64,000 nucleotides of DNA from Coturnix japonica. Taxonomy: Eukaryota > Chordata > Aves > Galliformes > Phasianidae. The notes under the pieces are model-generated. The model was not told the DNA's origin. It was given only the letters and a program-made list of their open reading frames with translations, and ran no database searches. Position 1 is the first letter of the stretch. Each line of letters begins with the position of its first letter. Positions 12,186-21,894 of this stretch are shown piece after piece. Location: assembly GCF_001577835.2 (NCBI RefSeq), contig NC_029516.1, positions 159,757,911-159,821,910 of the forward strand, written 5' to 3'. Position numbers and translations under genes: made by a program.

Positions 12186-12643
12186 TGTGCCTTCAAACAT
12201 AAACACACACAAAAGCCACGCGTTATTTAGGGGGGAGGAATAAGAGCAATAAGGATATTCCTGTGCTCGCAGTGCCTTGTGGCTCACTGCTATAAAGCTT
12301 CCAGCTCACAACCCCGTGGTGGCAACCAGAGCTGCGTGCAGCCTAAAGCACCGACAGCGCCGTGCTGCCACAACGACCCACGTCCGGGCGCCGGGACCCA
12401 CCGGGTGTGTGCGGCCGGCAGCGCTAAGGAGGATCCACGGCACGACCCGGGCGCCTCACACACCGAGCACAGCGATGATGGCGGCGCTTCTCGCGAGTGT
12501 TGGAGACGGCACTGCTCGCGAGAGCCCGCAGCGCCAACGGAGCGCGAGTAGCCGGCGGTTCGAAAGCAGCGGCGGGATCCGGAGCTGTGGAGCTGTGCTG
12601 AGTGCTCTGCGTTGCAGCCATCGCTGTGCTGTGTGTCCGGGCG
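12186..12643. promoter_or_regulatory. Bidirectional CpG-rich promoter, MRPL57/SKA3
   Basis: The 458 bases between the two start codons become CpG-rich from about 12360. They hold TCTCGCGAGT at 12489-12498 and CTCGCGAGA at 12515-12523, near-matches to the TCTCGCGAGA palindrome known from housekeeping and bidirectional promoters (bound by BANP), and ATGGCGGC at 12478-12485, a YY1-type site. There is no TATA box. Both 5' UTRs must start here. Confidence 0.75.
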
Positions 12644-15600
12644 ATGGATGTGTCCAGGGGCTTCTTCGGCAAGCTGCGCTCTCTGGCCCTCACGTTAGAG
12701 AAGGAGGTGAAGCATCTGGAGCGGGCGATGAACGGGGAGGACGCGGGTAAGTGCGGGAACCGCCTCTAAGCGCCTGACAGGACGGGCTGGGCCTGTGCTG
12801 CTGAGGAGGGCACTGTGGGGTTTGTGTGAGAACAGCCCGCATCGCCTCTCTGAGCGCTGTTGTGGGTGTGCAGGTGAGGGTTTTACCACGTCCTAAAGCC
12901 GGTCCCCCTTCACAGAATCACAGAATTGTAGGGGTTGGAAGGGACCTCTAGAGATCATCGAGTCCAACCCCCCTGCCAAAGCAGGCTCCCTACACCACAT
13001 CACACAGGTCGGCGTCCAGGCGGGTCTTGAATATCTCCAGAGAAGGAGACTCCACCACCTCCCTGGGCAGCCTGTTCCAGTGCTCCGTCACCCTCACTGT
13101 AAAGAAGTTCTTCCGCACATTCATGCGGAACTTCCTATGCTGTACTTTCATCCCATTACCCCTAGTCCTGTCCCCACGCACTACTGAAAACAGACCAGAC
13201 TCACCACTATGGCTCCCACACCTCAGGTATTTATAAACCTGGATCAAGTCCCCTCTCAGCCTTCTTTTCTCAAGGCTAAACAGACCCAGTTCCCTAAGTC
13301 TCTCCTCATAGGGGAGATGCTCCAGGCCCTCCACCATCTTAGTGGCCCTCTGCTGGACTCTTTCCAAGAGATCCCTGTCTTTTTTGTACTGGGGAGCCCA
13401 GAACTGGACACAGTATTCCAGATGAGGCCTCACCAGGGCAGAGTAGAGGGGGAGGATCACCTCCTTTGACCTGCTGGACACGCTCTTTTTAATACACCCT
13501 TGTTCTCTCACTATTTGCCTGCATAAAATGCCAGCCTCTCTCCTGTTCATAAGCTCCCCTTCAGTACTGAATCACGTTCTTGTTTTTAACCTTGTCACAA
13601 ATCAGTGCAGGGAAATACATGCTCAGGGTTTTTTCTCTCTGCACAGCCAGCTGAAGGCTCTAGTTAAATGTATCATTCTCCTATGGCTTGTCATGCTGCA
13701 GGGGTCCTCTTTTACACTATTTATTGGCATTGACCTTGATATCCAGTGAAAGAACGAAGGTCAGTTCTTGGCTTCTGTGTTTCTGCATGGACAGTACCAA
13801 CATCTGCTGGTGGAGCTTACACTGCATTGTACCTGTACGCTAAATACTAATTCTCTCCTTTTTCTTTTCTTAATTTCAAAACGCTTTTATGTGGATACGT
13901 GTATCAAAGACTATGAAGAGGAATCTCCAATGAGAGTTTTGCAAGACCTACACTCTGAAATCAGGACTGTGAAGGTAATGCCTTAACGTATTGAAAAACT
14001 GGGGCAGAGAGTGTGTCCATAAACTCCTGGTTGTTCTTTGATCCTTAAGCCACAACACAGTGTCGTTATTCAGCAGTTCTGACCTTTCCATTTACTTACC
14101 TCTAAGTCTTTGTTATGGTTACGAGGCAGCACCCAGAACTGTGGGGTGCCTGTGCTGATGAGCTTGCTGTCAGTGTTGTCATTCAGTCCAGCAGGTCATG
14201 GGGAAGTTGTGGCTATACCAGGGCATAGGGGTGGGGGAGCCGGATTCAGGAGAGGCATATCCAGCTTTGTTCAGTGAGAAACATTCAGTATAAAGAATGT
14301 CCTTTAACAGAAGTAGACAAAACAGTCTATAGAAATAGGCACATGTGCAAGTAAATGAGCAGTAACCTAATCTGGAAACCGGGAGGTCACCAGGGGTTGG
14401 AACTACATGATCCTTGAGGTCCCTTCCAACCCGGGTCATTCTGTGATTCTGTGATTTGAAAACCCATTGCTTCCTTTCTCCTTCCTCTCCTTCACCCAAA
14501 GGAAGATGCTAGTGCCGTTCTTGCCAAGAGTTCCTCTGAGAAAAAAGAAGTTAATGACTTTCTGAAGGCAACTGAGATCTTGATGCAGAGAAGTGCAGAG
14601 GATCTTGCAAAAATAAGAGAGGTATTCGAGAAATACGGCTACAAACCACAGGTCGAAGTCCCTACAGGTAATATTTGTTGGCAATGGAGTAATTGAAGAC
14701 ACGTAACTTTTCTAAAATGTTTCTCTTCTGCTGTGTGTTGTTTCTGTTAATTAAGAGGTCAGGTAGCTCTGTGTTTTTTGCTTTATACTCATACGGGGCT
14801 GAAAGGTTCTGTTGCAATGGCTGCTCTAAGAATAAAACGTGCAAAAGCTTTGTGCTGCGTCTTCTGACGTGCTCTTGGTTGGTGTGTTTTTCTCTTCACT
14901 TACAGCTGTACAAAGAGAAGAGGTTTGCAAATGCTTTCTGATAACCCGGGCGGTTGGGCTGCTTCATCTTCTCTTGCACAATGAACCACTGCAGATACAT
15001 CTGAATTAGCTTATATTTGTGTGTCGTTATCCCATAAGCTTAAATCATCTGCTGCTTATGTCATGCAGCACTTTGCAAATATTCACAAATCACAATCACA
15101 AAAGCGTGAAGGTTGAAAAGACCTCCAAGATTACCCAATCTAACCACACACCCCCCCCCCAGCTATTTCCATTCATGTCACTACAGAATCTTATAAATTA
15201 CACTTTGGCTTGTTTCTGCAGCGGACTCATGGACTCATGTTATCTTTTATGACTTTTAAGTCACCACTTTTTTCTGTACAGTTTTTTTCTTCCGTGTTTT
15301 TAACAAATGTTTACTCTTGCAGTGACATGGGGACAGATAAATGTATTTAAGTTTAAACCTTTCTGCCTAGACCGTAGGGAGGCTGGATTCTATTAATAAT
15401 GTCTGAAGTGTAAGAAGCTTTCAGCTTCATTTACTTCTGGAAGTATTTACCAATAGACTAAAATTCAGTAAGTGTTGGGCCTGCATTCTAAGTACAGCTT
15501 TGCCTGATAAGAGCTTTTGGTAGTTGTTGTAGATTCATGTTGGGTGCTTTAAAATGAAAGGAGTCATATTACTCTAATATTTAAAGTAATAAACATTATT

Positions 15601-18600
15601 TTTATATGTGTATGTATATACATATAATTGGGAATTTTCTCCCCCCTCCAAATATCTTTTAAAAATTCTTAAAAGATAAACTTCTAACAAAACAAACTCT
15701 GTTTCTTTCCTCAATCAGAGGAGCAGGAAGAGGAGGCGAATGGTGATTCAAAGACATCTGACCAGAGTAAATCAGATCAAGAGCAAGCGGATGATGTACC
15801 TCCTCTTCCTGCCTGTGCTGAGAACCCGGCTGAGCCCAGAGACCCACTGTGGAACCCACAGCTTTCTGATTTTGGCCTTTCACATTATGCTTTCTCCAGG
15901 CCCCGGAGAGCATTGCATGGACAACAACATGCAGCAAATGCCAGTCAAGAAAATGCAGAGCACAAAACTCCCCCAAAAACACAGGCCCCTTGTGCTCTGC
16001 CCAAAACACCCAAATGCATGTTAAAGATGGATGACTTTGAGTGCGTAACGCCAAAACTGGAACACTTTGGCATTAGCGAACACACCATGTGTATGAATGA
16101 AGATTACACGATGACTCTCATATGTAAAACTGCTCAGTCAAACAAGTAAGTACTTGAAGCTCTGATCGTTTCTCTATTGAATTTTCCAGTGTTTCTTCTT
16201 GCTGTACCCTTCTCTTGTTGCTATTGCCTATCTTTTTTTTTTCTGCTAACAGGTGATTTGTCATTATCTACTTGTTAGCTTTCTGTCTACCTTAAACGTG
16301 TTATTTTTTCTGTTATCCAGCTTCAAGCAGATGCTTCTTTTTGCTCCATCTTTTAATTGAAAACACATTTCTAGACTCCTCCTGCTGGAAAAGGGTGGTT
16401 AAATAATGTTTGTATGATTTGGATTAGCCATGTATCCAATTTTGAAAGCTGACCTTATTTAAGAGACATATTCTGTTCAGCAGTTAAGGATTTGTTTTTT
16501 AGAGAGGCTTCCCTAGTTCTACTTTTTAAAGCCCTGATATTTACTATGCAGGTGCTAATGTGAAGTTCTTCATAACTGTACCAGCTTCAGAGACTTTGTT
16601 CCCTTTGTTCCAATGTACCACAATAGTAACCATTGTAACCAATGGTACATGGTTACCACAATGTAACCAATGTAACATTTCAATGTTTTTTTATTTTCAA
16701 TTTTACTCCCCCCCCCCCCCCCCAGTAATCTAAAAAAGATACATTTTTCTCTTGAAAGAGTTTTGGGATCTGTCCTTCCAAACAGGTATGGTAGGATTTG
16801 GCTCTTCTCCCTGGTGACAGGTGACAGGATGAGGGGAAATGGCCTCAAGTTGTGCCAGGGTAAGTTTAGGTTGGATATCAGGAAACACTTCTTTATAGAA
16901 TGGGTTGTTAAGCACTGGAATGGGCTGCACAGGGAGGTGGTTGGGTCACCATCCCTGGATGTGTTTAAAACCGTTTGGATGTGGTGCTCAGGGACATGAT
17001 TTAGCAGAGGGTTGTTAGTTAGGGTACTATGGTTGGGTTGTGGTTGGACAGGGTTTTCAGATATTAATAACATTACTGAGGAAAAACTGACTTGAAAAGA
17101 TACTTTTTCTTTCCTTAAGTTTTTTAGTGTTTTTGTTTGTTTGTTTGCTTGGTTGGCTTTTTATTAAGAAAGAAGACTGACAATGGGATGTTTGATCATC
17201 TCATGGAAATTTGCTGCCTCACGTGGATTTCTTGAGGCTTTTTACTGACAGTTTCTAGATCATGGAATCATAGAACGGTTTGGGTTGGAGGGGACCTTTA
17301 AGGTCATCTTGTTCCAGCCCCCCAGTGTAGGCAGGGACACCTCCCTCCAGACCAGGTTGCTCAAAGCCCCATCCAGCCTGGCCTTGAATGCCTCCAAGGA
17401 GAGGGTGTCTGCAGCATCTCTAGGCAATGTGTTCCTTATTTTGTAATGCCTTGCTTGGGCTGAACTTCTGCACGGTAGGAGCAGCATCAGAGATAGTAAA
17501 TCATTTCAGACTCATGAACAAATGCTTGACAAGTGGTGGAGTTGACAGTATTCCTTCAGTAGTGATTCCTTCATGTTACTTGAGAGTTTATTGAGGTTTC
17601 TGGTTTTTCAGCTCAGTTAAAACAGGTGATCGTGAAGTGAATGTAGCAAAAATGCCGCCCATGGAAACGGCAGTTACTCCTGAGCCGAAAACAAAAGCAA
17701 CAGATGAGAACGGTAAGTTAAAAATATGTCAAGTAAATGTAGGTTTGCCTTTTTTAACATTCTGTGTGTATTAACATCTGATAATATTTAATCTGTTTCT
17801 TGTTAAATATCCTCAATTTGCGTCCAGTCATTATTTGCATATTTAGTGTTCAGAGAAGTAACATTGTTGGCTTCTATGGGGAATCCCTGTGCTTCAGCAG
17901 AAATCAGTGCTTATTCTTCTGCTCATATCCATCTAGAACTGTGCAGAGGCTTCTATCATATCAGAATTGCCATTTATCCATGCTACTAATAACATAGTAA
18001 CACAGTAACTATTATAGGAATCAAACTTCTTTGTCTGAGATTTATTTATTATATCTATTCAAAGTCAGTTAAATGAATGGAAAAGAAACTGCTTTAAAAC
18101 AGATTAACCAAACAGTAACTTACATCTTTCAAGAGTAGCACTGAAATTTCTAATTATATAATTTCTAATATATTCCTTTGAAAATGTCTGGAAGTCTTGC
18201 ACCAAACATACCAACTACTGAGTATATGGAAATCTGAGACAGAGCTGGTTTAAGTTGGGCTCTTTCAGTTCTATTTGGTAGCGAGACAGGATTATTTTGA
18301 TTAGTTTTGTTTTCTTTATTTACTGCTGTTGGAGCTCTGCAGTTTGGGTGTGTTTTCACCCCAAACAGCTAAATGAGCTAAAATGGTGCAGGTATTTTGG
18401 AATGTGTAAATGAATCTGTAACAAGGTAACTGATTTGGAGAACTGGAGCACTGCAGCTACAAGTATGTATGTACATTTATTGATGTATTTACTTACATTT
18501 TTTTCACTAGTTCCAGCAGCTGACTATATGGCTTCTCCTGTAATGCCCGTGTTCTGCACACCGTGTTTTGCACCTGGTGTGAAAATCCCTTCCCGAGCAG

Positions 18601-21316
18601 ACAGTGCGGTGTCAGCCAGGTCACCAGAAAGAGACAAACTGCCTCTTCCCAGCCACGCAGCAACGCCGCCACCTCCAGATTTTGAAGCCAGATGGCTGAA
18701 AGGAGGAGTTCTGGTACTATACAGCAGTTATATGTACTTTCATACACATACTGCTGTGAGCAGTTCTTCAAATGTCACTTTGCTCTCCTTTTCCTATACC
18801 CGTTTTTCTGGTCCCTGTAAATGATGTGTTTTTATTGGTAATTTTGTAAGAACGTGTTAAATAGTTTACTGAAGAGAAATAAATGAACTGAAGGCATATA
18901 ACAGCTTCTCTGTAACAGGAAATGCAAGAGAAGAAGATCACCTTGGTGACCGAAAACAATGCAACAGAGAAACAAAGCATAGAAGGCAGCATTCCTTCTG
19001 CTGTGAGCTCTGATGCGTATCTCCAACATTTGGGGAACCAATCTCCTCCCAAAATAAAACAGTACGACCATTTACTCAGCACTCCTCCACCTCCAGAAAT
19101 AACGAGGATACCCGATGATGTACTGCAGGTCAGCTCTGTTTGTTTTCTGAGTATTTTTCATATCAGAACAGTAGTATTAAAAGGGGGTTGTTTATCAAGT
19201 GTTGTTCCTCAAAAAGAAAGGGTTCTCTGCTGCTTACTGAAAAGATGTAGATTGTAATCCTGTTTGGAGTTCTAAAGTTATTCCTTTTTTAATCTTTGTT
19301 GTAGATTCTGTCAAAGTATAACCATAAAGTAGATTCTTCTGTATCTAAGAAAGTGGAGACTAAGGCAGGAGATGCTGCAAGATTTGGAAGTGATTTCAGT
19401 GCTTACTGCAGCAAAGAGAACAGGTATGATCAGATGTTCCATATTTGGTTACGTAACTGGATTTTAATCATAATCATAGAATCACAGAATGGCCAGGGTT
19501 GAAAAGGACCACAATGACCATCTGGTTTCAACCCCCCTGCTACGTGCAGGGCTGCCAACCACCAGACCAGGCTGCCCAGAGCCACATCCAGCCTGGCCTT
19601 GAATGCCAACAGGGATGGGGCATCCACAGTCTCCTTGGGCAGCCTGTTCCAGTGCGTCACCACCCTCTGTGTGAAAAACTTCCTCCTCATATCTAACCTA
19701 AACCTCCCCTGTCTCAGTTTAAAACCATTCCCCCTTGTCCTATCACTATCCACGCACATAAACAGCTGTTCTTCCGTCTGTTTACAGACTGCTTTCAAAT
19801 ACTGAAAGGCCACAATGAGGTCTCCCCGCAGCCTTCTCTTCTCCAAAGAGGAATTAATTTTGAGGAGCTAGGAAAACTTTAATGCATTTAGAAAATTCAT
19901 ACAGCTGCTTGTTCTCCTGCTCCTGTTGGTGTGACTAAATATCTGATCTTTGACATAGTATCTGGCTGCAAAGAACAAATCTGATCTTTGACATAGTATC
20001 TGGCTGCAAAGAACAAATATTATCATTGATTATGAATCCTGGGAAGTTTTTAAGAAAAATGAAAAGGAAGGGGTAAGGAAGGAAATAAATTGAAGATAAA
20101 ATGGTAACATTATCTCTGGGTATATTTTGCTTTGTGGCAATCAACTGAATGTTTTAAGCTTCTGTCAGTAAACATAGGCAGTAAAGAACTGCAGACAACT
20201 ACGTTAAGTGACATAAGTCATGACGCTGTCACTTGGGCACATTGTGGCTTACCCTGGCAGGCAGCCAAGCACTACACAGCTGTTCTGTCCCAGGCTAAAC
20301 CCCAGCAGGGTGAGGGAGAGAGCTGGGAGTGGGAAGTCCACGTGAGAACCCGTGGGTTGAGATGAACCCAGTTTAATAATAAGGGAGGGGAGAGAGGAGG
20401 AGAAACGATGCCCATTGCAATTGCCAGCCTGCCCCTAGCAGCCAGCTCCCCCAGTGTCATTGCTCAGTATGAGCTGTGTGGTGCAGGACGTCACTTTGGC
20501 CACTTTGGGTCAGCTGTCCTGGTTCTGGCCTGTCCCAGCTCCATGTGCACACCCAGCTCCATGTGCACACCCAGCTCCTTGCTGGCCAGGCAGCACCAGG
20601 AGTGGAAAAGACCTTGACTTGTTGCTGAGCAGTGCTTGCACTAACTAAACCATTGATGTGTTACAAGGTCTTTCTCCTGTTAAATTCAAAATAGAGGTCA
20701 CCGTGGTTGTCTTGGTAAGAGGTGCAAGAAGTATATGAAGTAATAGCTGCAACAAATCCAGCACGAGATGAAGAGAAGTAGATAATGTACCTGCAGTTAG
20801 AATCTATTTGATTAATCAGATAAAGTAAAGCTCTTATTTTAGCTGACTTTTTGTTGCTGTTGTTGGGCAAGCTTTCAATGTTTGTGTCTTCTGCTAATTC
20901 AGAACATGACTGAGGTAATGAGTTAGTGAACTCTTCTGGATATATTTGCAGAGGATATCCAGGTGTTTTCAAGCCAGACATTTGAAATCAAGCTGAAGAC
21001 TGTGTTTCACATTTGTGGATCATGTCACTGAACCATAGAGAGCTCAAAAAGCAGAAAAGAAATACTGGGAGGACCCACAGAAGGAGAATTTCTTTTTTTC
21101 TGGAGAAAACTTGGTGTGTATTAACTCTCTTGAACTAACAATTTTGTGATTTAATTTTTTCATTAAAATTAGTGCCAAAATAGATTGGGTTTTGGTGGTT
21201 GTTGTTTTAATATTGCTTCACAAGGGACTACGGTCATGTGTTATGTTATGTAACACTTTGGTTGTTTGACTTGATTCTTGTGTCTGTTGTACGCGTTCAG
21301 ATGCAGAAGTCTGTAG
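12644..21316 (+). CDS. SKA3: SKA3, spindle and kinetochore associated subunit 3
   Basis: Subunit of the SKA complex, which couples kinetochores to spindle microtubules. Coding exons by AG/GT sites and phase: 12644-12746, 13910-13974, 14502-14667, 15719-16145, 17612-17712, 18511-18713, 18919-19128 and 19305-19423. Together they give 464 codons plus two bases without a stop. Exon 1 ([20 protein letters not shown]) and exon 2 ([17 protein letters not shown]) form the N-terminal helical dimerisation part. Exon 4 holds the conserved [20 protein letters not shown] and MNEDYTM. Exon 6 holds VMPVFCTP and GVKIPS. Exon 7 holds [17 protein letters not shown], and exon 8 ILSKYN and SKEN, the point where human SKA3 ends. 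The ATG has G at -3 and +4. The last exon is uncertain: the best guess, 21301-21316, adds RCRSL and a stop. Introns hold CR1 copies at 12913, 14391, 15083, 16798 and 17260. Confidence 0.9.
12913..13555 (-). mobile_element. CR1 LINE, 5'-truncated, young-looking copy
   Basis: Lies in SKA3 intron 1. On the minus strand an open frame of 186 codons (13550 to 12990) is the C-terminal end of the CR1 reverse transcriptase ([60 protein letters not shown]). It runs to its natural stop and is followed by the CR1 3' UTR and octamer tail. CCCCTTCA flanks it at 12905-12912 and 13556-13563, a possible target-site duplication. It shares its tail type with 52253-52377 and with the SINE at 27653. This is not a host gene. 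Confidence 0.92.
14391..14456 (+). mobile_element. CR1 3' tail fragment
   Basis: Only the last 66 bases of a CR1 (ggttggaactacatgatcct ... ctgtgattctgtgatt), 45 bases before SKA3 exon 3, close to that exon's acceptor. Confidence 0.85.
15083..15147 (-). mobile_element. CR1 3' tail remnant, degraded
   Basis: A diverged reverse-oriented CR1 end (aatcacaatcac, ggttgaaaagacctccaaga, caatctaacc) in SKA3 intron 3, followed by a run of C. Confidence 0.6.
16590..16680. repeat. Local inverted/direct microrepeats (accattg/caatggt)
   Basis: A cluster of short copies of gtaaccattg, caatggtac and atggttac, with CCATTG-TAAC-CAATGG as a perfect 6-bp stem with a 4-base loop. It lies in SKA3 intron 4. Confidence 0.5.
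16708..16723 (+). repeat. Poly(C) tract, 16 C
   Basis: An uninterrupted C run in SKA3 intron 4 that ends in cccag. It looks like a splice acceptor but leads into CR1 sequence with no exon. Confidence 0.8.
16798..17050 (+). mobile_element. CR1 LINE 3' fragment lacking its tail
   Basis: In SKA3 intron 4. It carries 'gtgacaggatgaggggaaat', 'ggttggatatcaggaaacac' and 'gggttgtggttggac', then stops before the octamer tail. Same subfamily as 26436, 34031, 42888 and 55168. Confidence 0.9.
17260..17480 (-). mobile_element. CR1 LINE 3' fragment, older
   Basis: Reverse-oriented, 130 bases before SKA3 exon 5. It shows catggaatcatagaacgg, 'gggttggaggggacctttaa' and 'gccttgaatgcctccaagga', with a degraded 5' part. 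Confidence 0.88.
19472..19846 (-). mobile_element. CR1 LINE 3' fragment
   Basis: Reverse-oriented copy. Its minus-strand frame (19846 down to about 19540) still reads [20 protein letters not shown] and [20 protein letters not shown], the end of CR1 ORF2, though the tail is diverged. It starts 49 bases after SKA3 exon 8. Confidence 0.92.
19943..20018 (+). repeat. Perfect 38-bp tandem duplication
   Basis: Bases 19943-19980 are repeated without change at 19981-20018 (unit begins ctgatctttgacatagtatc). Unrelated to CR1. Confidence 0.95.
20243..20667 (+). mobile_element. Fossil avian LTR (endogenous retrovirus kin), apparently solo
   Basis: The stretch follows a widespread avian LTR in order: a ggctta...aagcactacacagc opening, cgtgggttgagat, cagtttaata, a gatgcccattgcaattgc block, gggtcagctgtcctgg, a ccttgactt block, and a ttgctgagcagtgcttgcac end. 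I recognise this from memory and cannot name the exact family (probably ERVK or ERVL type). No internal region or second LTR lies beside it, so it looks like an old solo LTR. Confidence 0.55.
20549..20584 (+). repeat. 18-bp duplication inside the LTR fossil
   Basis: The unit cagctccatgtgcacacc occurs twice in a row. It is a minor internal expansion within the LTR. Confidence 0.8.
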
Positions 21317-21808
21317 AGAAGTGTAATTAAACTGCAACAGAGGGGAAGTTTGTTGTGCTGCCCAGAAAGCAGGCAGCTCTGAGCAGTCTGCGGACAGACA
21401 CTGCCTGCTTCAGGGCCGAGTCTGAAGTGCAGCACTTGGACATACCTTCAGCAGAACTCCTTGTTATGAGACGAGTAAGTCCTGCCTTACTGTATCAAAG
21501 CATCCCCAGGACATCTATCCCTTCTGCAGTACTAAGGCACATCGAACACGTTTTCCTTCACGTGGCTGATCGACAGGCATCTTCATGCTTCTCTTTCAAT
21601 TGCTCTGTCTTGGATGCTCTCTGGCTGCTTGGAAAACTACCCATGTGCTGCTACTGAAACACCTACTCATCTTACCCAGCTCTTTCCGAGTGATGGCCCC
21701 ATCTCCTTCCAGCATCTTTACAGACTATACCCACTTGATGGGCTGGATGCAGGTCATGGGATGTCATAAGTCTAACAAGGTCTGTTCCAGGGCAGCAATT
21801 CTCTGTGA

Positions 21809-21894
21809 GCAGCCTCCCCTCAGCCTCCTCTTCCCTGGGCTGAACAAACCCAAGGACATGAGCCACTGCTCACATACCTCGCTCTCCAGACCTC
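21809..21894 (-). mobile_element. CR1 LINE scrap
   Basis: Matches only the internal CR1 block 'cctcccctcagcctcctctt ... gctgaacaaacccaaggaca', strongly diverged, with no ends. Confidence 0.6.

Noticed and set aside
12990-13550. 186-codon open frame in SKA3 intron 1
   Set aside because: It is the reverse-transcriptase end of a CR1 LINE, not a host gene; the CR1 tail follows directly.
14211-14235. gggcataggggtgggg, also at about 25541
   Set aside because: A short shared string with unrelated flanks; no repeat family could be defined.
16724-16800. Acceptor-like site after the poly(C) run in SKA3 intron 4
   Set aside because: Leads into CR1 sequence, and exons 4 and 5 already join in phase.
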